From Candidatus Paceibacterota bacterium (GTDB lineage Bacteria; Verrucomicrobiota; Verrucomicrobiia; Limisphaerales; UBA8199): 54,031 nucleotides of DNA. The notes below the pieces were generated by a model that saw nothing but the letters and a program-made list of their open reading frames with translations, was not told the origin of the DNA and ran no database searches. Made by a program: the position numbers and the translations under genes. This document shows, piece after piece, positions 8,761-16,878 of this stretch (positions within the stretch are counted from its first letter, which is position 1; each line of letters opens with the position of its first letter). Location: NCBI GenBank assembly GCA_035452965.1, contig DAOTCE010000033.1, positions 1 through 54,031 of the forward strand, read 5' to 3'.

Positions 8761-9629
8761 TGGGGCGGAACGCTGGAAGCGGCAGCGGCGGTCGAGTCCG
8801 TTTTCTCCACGGCGACCGGACCTGGCTTGGCGCGGTCACGGGTCCAGGACCGCAGCCAGCCCAACCAGTTGCGGGACGGGGCGGGCGTGACCAGGATGGA
8901 AGTAAGAAAGGCGCGCAGCTCTTCGAGCGTCACGCCGCGCAACAGCTGGCCTTTGTAGGCGTAGGAAATCGCGCCGGTCTCCTCGGATACCACCACCACT
9001 ACCGCATCGGTTTCCTCACTCAAGCCAATGGCGGCACGGTGCCGCGTGCCCAGGGATTTGTTCAGGTCCTGCCGTTGGGTGAGAGGGAAAATGCAGGCCG
9101 CGAAGGCGATGCGGTCGCCTTTGAGGATAACCCCGCCGTCGTGTATGGCGTTATTGGGAAAGAAGATGGTTTCCAACATCTCGGGTGTGGCCTCGCAATC
9201 CACAGGAATGCCGGATTCGACTGCTTTTTGAAGCTGGATGGATTGCTCCATGGCAATGAGCGCCCCGATCCGCACGTCCGCCAGCCGCTCGACTGTCTGG
9301 ATGATAACTTCGATATTCTCGCGCTGCTCATGGGCGGTGGCGAAAAGCGGCAGGTTGCCCAACTCCGCCAGCATGCGGCGCAGTTCCGGCTGGAAGATCA
9401 CCAGCACCGCCAGCACAAAGAACGCGGAGAAACCGCCCAGGAAGTATTGCAGCACCTTGAGTTTCAACAGGTAGCTCACCAGCACCATTGCCAGCAATAC
9501 CATCATGAACCCCCACACCACCGGCGCGCCGCGCGTGCCGCGGACGAACCGCAAGGCATAATAGATCCCCGTCGTGAGGATCAGAACCTCCACAACGGGA
9601 CGCCAGTCAAACTGTGTGATGTCCCACAT
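8757..9629 (-). CDS. cdaA: Diadenylate cyclase CdaA (DisA_N domain)
   Basis: Makes the second messenger c-di-AMP from two ATP. Three N-terminal transmembrane helices lie at about residues 11-30, 36-56 and 66-80; then comes the DAC domain with HDGGVILKGDRI (Asp at about 164) and GTRHRAAIGLSE (RHR at about 196-198). The usual DGA motif reads DGG here. The C-terminus ends in a variable tail of about 40 residues. The start is the ATG that overlaps the folP stop as TGATG; one codon upstream is a TTG. c-di-AMP systems are best known in Gram-positives; this locus shows the same cdaA-cdaR-glmM arrangement in a Gram-negative-type genome. Confidence 0.95.
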   Translation of the reverse strand: MWDITQFDWRPVVEVLILTTGIYYALRFVRGTRGAPVVWGFMMVLLAMVLVSYLLKLKVLQYFLGGFSAFFVLAVLVIFQPELRRMLAELGNLPLFATAHEQRENIEVIIQTVERLADVRIGALIAMEQSIQLQKAVESGIPVDCEATPEMLETIFFPNNAIHDGGVILKGDRIAFAACIFPLTQRQDLNKSLGTRHRAAIGLSEETDAVVVVVSEETGAISYAYKGQLLRGVTLEELRAFLTSILVTPAPSRNWLGWLRSWTRDRAKPGPVAVEKTDSTAAAASSVPPQ

Positions 9630-10471
9630 CAAGTGCTTCGCTTCGCCAGAATCGCTTCGGTCATTCGCAGTGCCTGCACGGTTTCCGCCACATCGTGAGC
9701 GCGGACCAGTTGAACACCCGCTTCTACTGCGACGCAGGCGCAGGCCAGCGCCCCGGGCAGCCGATCTGCCGGTTCGGCCCCCAGCAGACTGCCGATGAAC
9801 GATTTGCGCGAAACTCCTACCAGCAGAGGCCGTTCGAACCTGCTGAAACTCCGCGCCGCCCCAAGCAACTGCAAGTTATGCTCGGCGGTCTTCCCAAAGC
9901 CGAATCCGGGGTCCAATATAATCTGTTCCCGGCTCACTCCGCAATCGTTCAATCGCCGCAGCCGCGCGGAAAAGAAGTCCCCAACCTCGCGCACCACGTC
10001 GGTATAGGAGGGATTGACCTGCATGGTCTGGGGTGTGCCTTGTGCGTGCATGCACACGTAGCCGGCCCGAGCTTCGGCAACCAACCGGCTCATCGTGTCA
10101 TCCTCCCGCCCGGCCCCAACGTCATTGACGATGCTGGCCCCTGCCGCCAGGGCTGCCCGGGCCACGCCGGGCTTCACCGTGTCAATGGAAATCGGCGCTT
10201 TGATCTGCCCAACCAACTGCTCAATCACCGGCAGGACCCGAAGCAGTTCTTCGGACTCTGCCACCGGCACGGCCCCTGGTCGGGTGGACTCGCCTCCCAC
10301 ATCAATGATCTCCGCGCCCTGCTCGACCAATGCCAGCGCGTGCGCCACCGCCGCCCGCGTGTCCAGGAACCGCCCGCCGTCATAGAACGAGTCCGGCGTC
10401 ACGTTCACGATGCCCATGACCAGCGCCGGGCGCGGGAAAGTGAACTCGAACTGGCGGCAACGAAGTTTCAC
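9629..10471 (-). CDS. folP: Dihydropteroate synthase
   Basis: Condenses p-aminobenzoate with 6-hydroxymethyl-dihydropterin pyrophosphate in folate synthesis; the target of sulfonamides. Its 280 residues form a TIM barrel with the hallmark sequences MGIVNVTPDSFYDGG, VGGESTRPGA, SIDTVKPGVA, NDVGAG and ILDPGFGFGKTAEHN. The start is a GTG (10471), 18 bp after the glyoxalase stop, and the stop overlaps the cdaA start. The linkage of folP with cdaA-ybbR-glmM is compact enough to be one transcript. No substitution suggestive of sulfonamide resistance can be judged without an alignment. Confidence 0.96.
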   Translation of the reverse strand: MKLRCRQFEFTFPRPALVMGIVNVTPDSFYDGGRFLDTRAAVAHALALVEQGAEIIDVGGESTRPGAVPVAESEELLRVLPVIEQLVGQIKAPISIDTVKPGVARAALAAGASIVNDVGAGREDDTMSRLVAEARAGYVCMHAQGTPQTMQVNPSYTDVVREVGDFFSARLRRLNDCGVSREQIILDPGFGFGKTAEHNLQLLGAARSFSRFERPLLVGVSRKSFIGSLLGAEPADRLPGALACACVAVEAGVQLVRAHDVAETVQALRMTEAILAKRST

Positions 10472-10489
10472 CTTGCCAACAGGGCGTCC

Positions 10490-10885
10490 TTAGCCGCCGG
10501 GCTTGGCCGGCTGAATCAACTCAATCTCGTAGCCTTCCGGGGCGTCAACAAAAGCAATTCCGTTTCCGTCTGAGGTAACATGCGGTCCGTCGGAGTAACT
10601 TAGTCCCATCCGCGCCAGGTGTTGGGCAAACCCCTCCAGGCTGTCCACCTCGAACGCCAGATGCGTCAAGTCCGGCTGCACCTGCACCGGCCCGCTAGCC
10701 GGGAAGCAGCACAACTCGATCAACTCTTCGCTGTCCGGCGCTTTCAAGAAGACCAATTCCGAGCCGCGGGGTGACTTGTGCCGGCGCACCTCCGTCAAGC
10801 CGAGCACTTCCCGGTAGAACTTGACCGTCCGTTCAAGATCGTTCACGCGATAGCGTGTATGCAGTAGTTTTCTGGCCAGGCTCAC
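10490..10885 (-). CDS. Glyoxalase I (lactoylglutathione lyase) family protein
   Basis: Vicinal-oxygen-chelate fold protein of about 131 residues. The four expected metal ligands are visible: His in LLHTRYRV, Glu in LIELCCF, His in LTHLAFEV and Glu in YEIELIQP; NDLERTVKFYREVLGL is the typical first repeat of GloA. It probably detoxifies methylglyoxal, although some VOC proteins have other substrates. The GTG at 10885 gives the family-like N-terminus; an in-frame ATG at 10957 would add 24 residues unlike the family. Neither has a convincing Shine-Dalgarno. It heads the folP-cdaA-ybbR-glmM operon and diverges from the gene at 11020. Confidence 0.85.
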   Translation of the reverse strand: MSLARKLLHTRYRVNDLERTVKFYREVLGLTEVRRHKSPRGSELVFLKAPDSEELIELCCFPASGPVQVQPDLTHLAFEVDSLEGFAQHLARMGLSYSDGPHVTSDGNGIAFVDAPEGYEIELIQPAKPGG

Positions 10886-11019
10886 GCGCTCACGATAGCC
10901 CGGAATCAGGGCAAGGCAATCGGCAATTCTATCCCGGCCACCCTGATTGACGCGCATTCAATCAAGATTCGGGCGGAATCCCGCTTGCACCCCTCAGGCC
11001 TATGAGTTAGGAGAAGGCC

Positions 11020-12237
11020 GTGAACCGATTCGGGTGTTCGGTATTCCTTCTGGTTCTTTCAAGCTGCCTTTGCCCATTGATTGCCCCGGGGCAGATTGAT
11101 CCAGCGAGGCGCTCGCTGCTGCAGATCGGGTACAACGCCGCGCTGCAAGGGCACTCTCCTTTGTCGGCTTACGCTTTCTACTATTGGAATCAGCCCGGCT
11201 TTTGGCGTACGAACCTGACTCTGCGCCTCGCGGTGGCGCCGACCTACCTCGACTCAGAACTGGGCATCGCGCGCGTCCTCGGCGAACACACGGATCTGGG
11301 CCTCGGCCTGGCGGGCGGCGGCTTCGCCGACAGTTATGCCGAGATACGACAGGGGAAATACCGCACGCGCGAGTCCTTCACTGGCTACGGGGCGGAGCCG
11401 TCGCTGAGCCTCTATCACCTTTTCAATCCTGACCGGACGGTTCCCCTCTATGGTTTGGTGCGCGGCAGCGGGCGCTACTCCACTTACCAGCGGGATGACG
11501 ATACTGACCGTAATTTCCAAGTCCCGGATGACCGCGGCACTTTCAGCACTCGTGCGGGTTTGCGCTGGGGCGGACGCGAACCCACCTTGTTTCCCGCCAT
11601 GGCTATGGAGCTGTCCGGCTGGTACGAAGGCCAGTTCCGTACCGGTTCCGAGACCTACGGCTTTGGGGACCGCTCCATCGAGCCCCAATCCCATTTATTC
11701 TGGGCGGAGGCCATGATCGGGTACACGTTGCCTGAACTGGGGCACAGATTCAGCGTAAGCCTGACAGCGGGAACCAGCCTCGACGCGGATCGTTTCAGCG
11801 CTTATCGGCTGGGCTCAATGCTGCCGTTGGTTTCGGAGTTACCGCTCTCTTTGCCGGGCTACTATTATCAGGAAATCAGCGCCAAGCAGTTCTTTCTCGC
11901 GAGCGGCAATTACGCTGTCCCACTGGATCATCGCAAGCGCTGGAACATTAGCGCCACTGCCGGTACGGCGCTGGTGGATTACCTGGATGGCCTCGAACAG
12001 CCCGGACATTGGCATACCGGCGTGGGTGCCGGGGTTCTTTACGTCTCTTCGTCCTGGAAGATCATGGTCGCCTACGGCTACGGTGTGGATGCCCTGCGTT
12101 CGCACGGGCGCGGCGCGCACAGCATCGGCGTGCTGGTTCAACTCGATCTCGCCCGAGTCCGCGAAGCGCGGTTCAAGTCCGAACAACCCGGTCGCTGGCG
12201 CGGTTTCCAGAACTTCCTCGATATCTTCCGGATGTAG
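11020..12237 (+). CDS. Putative outer-membrane beta-barrel protein
   Basis: Secreted protein of 405 residues, family not recognised. A signal peptide (hydrophobic SVFLLVLSSCLCPLI, likely cleavage near APGQ, residue 24-25) precedes many short amphipathic, aromatic-rich strands with Gly turns (FWRTNLTLRLAVAP, YGLVRGSGRYS, HFSVSLTAG-like stretches, WKIMVAYGYGVDAL), which suggests a transmembrane barrel. It does not end in the classical terminal Phe, since FRM follows a short tail. The start is a GTG with one of the best Shine-Dalgarno sequences in the window (AGGAG, about 7 nt upstream). The metallophosphoesterase gene follows 100 bp downstream. Confidence 0.7.
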   Translation: MNRFGCSVFLLVLSSCLCPLIAPGQIDPARRSLLQIGYNAALQGHSPLSAYAFYYWNQPGFWRTNLTLRLAVAPTYLDSELGIARVLGEHTDLGLGLAGGGFADSYAEIRQGKYRTRESFTGYGAEPSLSLYHLFNPDRTVPLYGLVRGSGRYSTYQRDDDTDRNFQVPDDRGTFSTRAGLRWGGREPTLFPAMAMELSGWYEGQFRTGSETYGFGDRSIEPQSHLFWAEAMIGYTLPELGHRFSVSLTAGTSLDADRFSAYRLGSMLPLVSELPLSLPGYYYQEISAKQFFLASGNYAVPLDHRKRWNISATAGTALVDYLDGLEQPGHWHTGVGAGVLYVSSSWKIMVAYGYGVDALRSHGRGAHSIGVLVQLDLARVREARFKSEQPGRWRGFQNFLDIFRM

Positions 12238-12337
12238 GGCACCGCCAGACCTTCCAGTGGCGACCCAAGCTTCTGGCTCCGGTGGATGCTTGTGTCTTGA
12301 ATTGAAATTTGTCCCGCAGAGGGCGACCATAGGGGTG

Positions 12338-14230
12338 ATGTTAGAACCTTGCTTATTGATCCGGGCGTGCCGCCGATTCCGTCGCACCGCGCTGCTCAGC
12401 CTGCTGTTGACGCTGGTCCCGATCTTGATCCGGGCGGAAACAAGTCCTCTCCGCTTTGCCTGGCTCAGCGACACTCACGTTGGTTCCAGCACCAGTGAGG
12501 AGGACCTGCGCGCAGCCGTGCAGGACATTAATTCTCTGACCGGGCTGAGCTTCGTCGTTGTCTCCGGCGACGTCACCGAATATGGCTCCCGCGAGCAGCT
12601 CCGGCTGGCGAAGGGGATCCTCGACGGGCTCAAGATCCCGAGTTACGTCGTCCCGGGCAATCATGACACCAAATGGTCGGAATCCGGCGCGACGGACTTT
12701 GGCCGGCTTTGGCCGGCCGACCGGTTTGTTTTTGAGCAGGCCGGCTACTGCTTCATTGGCCTGCACCAGGGGCCGTTGATGAAGATGGGCGATGGCCATT
12801 GGGCGCCGCAGGATGTGCGCTGGCTGCAGGAGACGTTGAAGAAGCTGCCGGACCCGAATCAGCCGATCATCTTCGTAACGCATTACCCCATTGATGAGGG
12901 CATCGCCAACTGGCACGTCGTGCTGGACTTGCTCAAGCAATACAACACGCAGGTGGTCTTGTGCGGTCACGGCCACGCCAATCAGCGATATCTCTTCGAG
13001 GGCGTTCCCGGCGTCATGGGCCGTTCCAGCTTGCGTGTGCGGGCCCCAGTCGGCGGGTTTAACCTCGTCGAGATCAAGGACGGCACTATGACGTTCGCCG
13101 AACGTGCCATCGGCCGGCAGACCTTGCCTCCTTGGCACTCAGTTGCATTGCAGAAACACGACTACGCAGTCGGCACCAGCCGCTACCCCCGCCCGAACTT
13201 CTCGGTCAACGCGCGCTATCCCAATGTCAAGCCGCGCTGGACATACAACACGGGCTACACCATCGCCAGCACGCCGGCTGTTTGGAAGCAGCTTGCGATT
13301 GTCGGCGACGCCTCTGGGACGGTTTACGCCCTCGCTCTGAAATCGGGCAGGGTGCGGTGGAAGTTCAAAGCCGGGAATGCCGTCTATTCCACACCCGAGG
13401 TAAGCCGCGATCTCGTCGTTTTTACCTCGACCGATGGAAATGTCTATGCCCTCAAGGCCGCGAATGGCAAGGAAGCCTGGCGCTACCCGACCAGCCGGCC
13501 CATCGTCGCCTGCCCGCGCATCGCCGATGGCGTAGTCTACGTCGGTTCGAGCGAAGGCGCTTTTCGCGCCCTGGATCTGGACTCCGGCAAACTCGTCTGG
13601 CAATTCGACGGCCTGGCTGGGTTCGTCGAGACCAAACCACTGGCCTATGACGGGCAGGTCATTTTCGGCGCCTGGGACCAGTACTTGTACGCACTGGACG
13701 CCAAGACCGGGAAGCTCACCTGGAAATGGAAAGGGGACAAGCCTGGCGCACTCCTTTCACCCGCGGCCTGCTGGCCCGTGGCCGCCGACGGCAAGGTCTT
13801 CGTCGTCGCTCCCGACCGGACAATGACCGCGCTCAGCGCCAAGTCCGGCGAGCAACTCTGGCGCACCGATGCGTATGTCGTGCGCGAATCCATCGGCCTC
13901 TCGCCGGACCAGACCCGCTTTTATGTCCGCGCCATGAACGACTTCTTCTATGCCTTCTCCACCGCTGCACCCGTGCCGGAGAAGATCTGGGAGCTCAACG
14001 CCGGTTTCGGCTACGACATCAACTCCGCTGCGCTTGCCGAGAAGGACGGCGTGGTCTTCTACGGTACAAAGAACGATTTGCTCTGCGCCCTTGACGCCCG
14101 GACCGGCGCCCTCAAATGGCAGCACAAGCTCGGCACCGGCGTGATGAACACCGTCTTGCCTCTCAGCGCCACGCAGGTTCTCGCCACGGACTTCGACGGC
14201 CGAGTGGCTCTGATCGAAGCGCGGCCCTGA
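12338..14230 (+). CDS. Secreted metallophosphoesterase fused to a PQQ-like beta-propeller
   Basis: Two-domain exported protein of 630 residues. A signal peptide (ALLSLLLTLVPILIRA, to about residue 33) is followed by a calcineurin-type phosphoesterase domain (about 38-235) with SDTH (44-47), GDVTE (77-81), GNHD (107-110), THYP (His182) and GHGH (210-213), the five metal-binding blocks. From about 290 a PQQ/quinoprotein-like beta-propeller follows, with repeated blades such as GTVYALALKSGRVRWKF, GNVYALKAANGKEAWRY and YLYALDAKTGKLTWKW. The propeller is probably a binding or structural domain. The substrate is unknown. The ATG at 12338 follows AGGGG at short spacing; the upstream open frame overlaps the preceding gene and is not believed. 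Confidence 0.88.
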   Translation: MLEPCLLIRACRRFRRTALLSLLLTLVPILIRAETSPLRFAWLSDTHVGSSTSEEDLRAAVQDINSLTGLSFVVVSGDVTEYGSREQLRLAKGILDGLKIPSYVVPGNHDTKWSESGATDFGRLWPADRFVFEQAGYCFIGLHQGPLMKMGDGHWAPQDVRWLQETLKKLPDPNQPIIFVTHYPIDEGIANWHVVLDLLKQYNTQVVLCGHGHANQRYLFEGVPGVMGRSSLRVRAPVGGFNLVEIKDGTMTFAERAIGRQTLPPWHSVALQKHDYAVGTSRYPRPNFSVNARYPNVKPRWTYNTGYTIASTPAVWKQLAIVGDASGTVYALALKSGRVRWKFKAGNAVYSTPEVSRDLVVFTSTDGNVYALKAANGKEAWRYPTSRPIVACPRIADGVVYVGSSEGAFRALDLDSGKLVWQFDGLAGFVETKPLAYDGQVIFGAWDQYLYALDAKTGKLTWKWKGDKPGALLSPAACWPVAADGKVFVVAPDRTMTALSAKSGEQLWRTDAYVVRESIGLSPDQTRFYVRAMNDFFYAFSTAAPVPEKIWELNAGFGYDINSAALAEKDGVVFYGTKNDLLCALDARTGALKWQHKLGTGVMNTVLPLSATQVLATDFDGRVALIEARP

Positions 14231-14257
14231 GCCGCAGGGCTCTCGCCCAACTTGGCG

Positions 14258-14280
14258 CACTGTCCAAATTTGGGACAGTG
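14258..14280. terminator. Dyad CACTGTCC...GGACAGTG after the phosphoesterase gene
   Basis: An 8-bp inverted repeat with a 7-base A/T-rich loop, 28 bp past the stop at 14230. It could be a terminator stem, but no T-run follows; the TGTCC/GGACA half-sites also resemble a protein-binding palindrome. Confidence 0.35.
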
Positions 14281-14358
14281 ATCCTGCCGCCCCGCCATCT
14301 CCAGTCCCCGCTCAAACCGGTAGTTTTGGCGTGGAGATACGGTGACGGCACGGTGGTG

Positions 14359-14408
14359 CTACGGTGTGTATCCCATGGGGAGCGCTCCCCATGGGATACA
14401 CACCGTAG
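14359..14408. repeat. 50-bp perfect palindrome (head of element copy A)
   Basis: Two 25-base arms meet without a spacer at AGC/GCT (14383/14384). The arm reads CTACGGTGTG, then TATCCCATGGGGAGC, and its exact complement follows. As RNA it would form a very stable hairpin; as DNA it could extrude a cruciform. The paired copy is at 33233-33284. Confidence 0.9.
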
Positions 14409-14620
14409 TCCCGGTGTATTGCCACCGCCTCATCGCCGTAGCTCGCTTCGGCATGGGGCACCTCTGGTTTGGAGGACTGGCGGGGCCTATGGGAGGGGCG
14501 GCAATCGGTGGGCGGGGCCGGATATACCCGGCTTGCCGTGCAGGTCTGGAGCTCACCTGCCCGGTGAGACGATTCCGACTGATACTGGCCAGGTTTGGTT
14601 CTGGACTCTGGGCAGGCTTT
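14359..14620. repeat. Dispersed structured element, copy A
   Basis: The stretch aligns with 33234-33494 with no gap over about 230 bases (constant offset 18875) and about 70% identity by hand count; a single-base indel is needed after about 14595. The hairpin head and a 17-base block (14559-14575) containing CCGGTGAGACGATTC are the best conserved parts. Differences are spread evenly over the three codon phases (about 25/21/19), which argues against a protein-coding origin. It could be a structured RNA, a mobile palindromic element (MITE/REP type) or a protein-binding site. Confidence 0.75.
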
Positions 14621-14721
14621 GCGTTCGTGGATTAACTGAATCATGCCCCGAGAATTCAAGTTGAGCTGGCACAGAACTTTCCGCTGGCGCTTCGCGCCTG
14701 CCTGCGGGAAGATCGTCCGCC

Positions 14722-16710
14722 ATGAAGCTGAACCTGCCTGCCGTTTTCACTGGCCTGGTGTTCGCCACCTTCGTTTGCCAAACCCCTGCCGCCGAGCCTG
14801 AGACGGTCTGGCTCTCGTCGCTGGACCTTACCCCCATCGTCCAGGGTTGGGGGCAACCGCAGGCCGACAAGTCGGTCACGGGCAAGCCCCTATCCATCGG
14901 CGGTAAGCGTTTCGAGCGCGGCCTCGGTACGCATACCGATAGCATCATACGCCTCCAACTCAACGGCGGCGCGGAGAAGTTCTCGGCGTTCGTCGGCGTG
15001 GATGACGCCGCCACCAGCGATCAAGCTACCCTCTCCTTCCGCATCATCGGCGACAGCAAGGTTCTCTGGCGCGCTCGCGGTGTCAAACGCGGTCAGCCGC
15101 CCCGCAAGGTCGAGGTGGACCTCAAGGGCGTCAAGATGCTCCTGCTCCTGGCCGATTCCCGCGGCAGCATCAACTTCGGCCACGCCAATTGGGCTGATGC
15201 CAAATTCCTCGTCACTGGGGCGCGCCCGGTGATTGTCGGCGCGCCCAAGGAGGAAGCGGTGATTCTCACGCCCAAGCCGCCCCGAACCCCGCGCATCAAT
15301 GGCGCGCGCATCTTCGGCGTTCGGCCGGGCCACCCTTTCCTTTTCACCATCCCGGCCACCGGCGACCGCCCGATGACCTTTGCAGTGGACAATCTCCCCG
15401 CGGGGCTGACGGTGGATTCCAAGACCGGTCAAATACAGGGCCGAATCGAGAAACCCGGCACCTATAGAGTAACCTTTCGCGCATCCAATCTGCTCGGTGA
15501 TACCTGGCGCCCGTTCAAGATAGTGTGCGGCGACACGCTCGCCCTCACGCCGCATATGGGCTGGAACAGTTGGTATGTCTGGGAAAACCACGTCACCGAC
15601 AAGATCATGCGCGAGGCGGCCGACGCCATGGTCAGCAGCGGCATGATCAACCACGGCTACCAGTACGTGAACATTGACGATTGCTGGTCGGCCAAACCCG
15701 GCGCCACCGATCCGACCCTGATTGGCGAGCCGCGCGACGAGTGGGGCGCAGTCAACTCCAACCCGCGGTTCCCGAATATGAAAGCCCTCACGGACTACAT
15801 CCACTCGAAAGGCCTCAAGGCCGGCATCTACACCTCGCCCGGCCCGCTTACGTGCGCTGGCCACATCGGCGCGTATCAGCACGAGGCGATCGACGCCCAG
15901 CGTTTTGCCGAGTGGGGCTATGACTTTCTCAAGTACGATTGGTGCTCCTACCGCACCGTGGCCACCAATCCCTCCCTGACCCAGTTGCAGTGGCCGTATC
16001 GAGCGATGGGCGACCTCCTGCGCAAGCAGGGGCGCGATATCGTCCTGAACCTCTGCCAATATGGCATGGGCAAGGTCTGGGAATGGGGCAAGGAAGTCGG
16101 CGGCCACAGTTGGCGAACCGCGGGCGACCTCGGCGGGTCCTTCTACGGCATTCCCAGCGCCCTGTTCCGCGACGGGTTTGATGTCTATTCCGGCAACGAA
16201 CTGCACAAGCACGGCGGCCCCGGCGGCTGGAACGATCCCGACTACCTCTTGCTCGGGTATCTGAGCAATTGGAAAGGCCAGACCGTTCCCACCCCGCTCA
16301 CCCCCAACGAGCAATACACCCACTTCTCCCTCTGGTGCCTCGTGGCCGCGCCTCTCATCTTCAGCGGCGATATCACCCGGCTGGACGATTTCACCCTCAA
16401 CATTCTCTGCAACGACGAAGTCATTGAGGTTGACCAGGACCCGCTGGGCAAACCAGGCCGCCGCGTTGCTATTGACGGCGACCTGGAAGTATGGGCGCGC
16501 GATATGGAGGACGGCTCCAAAGCGGTCGGCCTCTTCAACCGTGGCGAAGAGCCGGCGACGGTGGTCGCCAAATGGGCCGAGCTCGGCCTCGAAGGCAAGC
16601 GCATTGTCCGCGATCTCTGGCGGCAGAAGGACCTGGGCTCGTGTGAGGGCGAGTTCAAGGCCGAAGTCCCTCGCCACGGCGTTGTCCTCGTCCGCCTGCG
16701 GGCAAAGTAA
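14722..16710 (+). CDS. Secreted GH27 alpha-galactosidase with NPCBM domain
   Basis: Predicted extracellular or periplasmic alpha-galactosidase of 662 residues acting on alpha-galactosides such as galactomannan side chains. After a signal peptide (to about residue 24, TPAA) come an NPCBM-type carbohydrate-binding module (about 28-165), an Ig-like putative domain (about 193-268, GHPFLFTIPATG...LPAGLTVDSKTGQIQG) and the GH27 barrel (from about 275) with MGWNSW, YVNIDDCW, the nucleophile Asp406 in FLKYDWCSY, the acid/base Asp at about 469 in WRTAGDL, and GGWNDPDYL. A C-terminal beta domain ends the protein. It lies 100 bp after dispersed element A. Family and activity are confident; the natural substrate is inferred. 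Confidence 0.94.
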   Translation: MKLNLPAVFTGLVFATFVCQTPAAEPETVWLSSLDLTPIVQGWGQPQADKSVTGKPLSIGGKRFERGLGTHTDSIIRLQLNGGAEKFSAFVGVDDAATSDQATLSFRIIGDSKVLWRARGVKRGQPPRKVEVDLKGVKMLLLLADSRGSINFGHANWADAKFLVTGARPVIVGAPKEEAVILTPKPPRTPRINGARIFGVRPGHPFLFTIPATGDRPMTFAVDNLPAGLTVDSKTGQIQGRIEKPGTYRVTFRASNLLGDTWRPFKIVCGDTLALTPHMGWNSWYVWENHVTDKIMREAADAMVSSGMINHGYQYVNIDDCWSAKPGATDPTLIGEPRDEWGAVNSNPRFPNMKALTDYIHSKGLKAGIYTSPGPLTCAGHIGAYQHEAIDAQRFAEWGYDFLKYDWCSYRTVATNPSLTQLQWPYRAMGDLLRKQGRDIVLNLCQYGMGKVWEWGKEVGGHSWRTAGDLGGSFYGIPSALFRDGFDVYSGNELHKHGGPGGWNDPDYLLLGYLSNWKGQTVPTPLTPNEQYTHFSLWCLVAAPLIFSGDITRLDDFTLNILCNDEVIEVDQDPLGKPGRRVAIDGDLEVWARDMEDGSKAVGLFNRGEEPATVVAKWAELGLEGKRIVRDLWRQKDLGSCEGEFKAEVPRHGVVLVRLRAK

Positions 16711-16878
16711 CACCCTTTTGGCCTCGGTTACAGGGTCGGCGCCCCAGCCTCTCGCTCCATCTGGCCTGCTCGACCAGGTTCACCGAGAAGCGCTGGGTCC
16801 TTACCAAAGAATCTTCGTGCTGTTGTCTCGCCGGAGTGTTATGTTGCCAGGGTTGCAGTTTCGAACCGCAGCTTACTC

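Larger units (their letters stand above)
14231..14721. other. Intergenic region with a small dyad and dispersed element copy A
   Basis: A 491-bp gap between two plus-strand genes. It holds an 8-bp dyad (14258-14280) and the structured repeat copy A (14359 to about 14620). No open frame here resembles a known protein. Confidence 0.6.

Noticed and set aside
14312..14659. Colinear short peptides encoded by both copies of the dispersed element (minus strand, with 33166-33522)
   Set aside because: They align without gaps only because the DNA does; substitutions show no third-position excess, so a conserved protein is unlikely.
14890..16713. Minus-strand open frame of 607 codons over the GH27 gene
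   Set aside because: Antisense to a gene with intact GH27 active-site motifs; no domain of its own.
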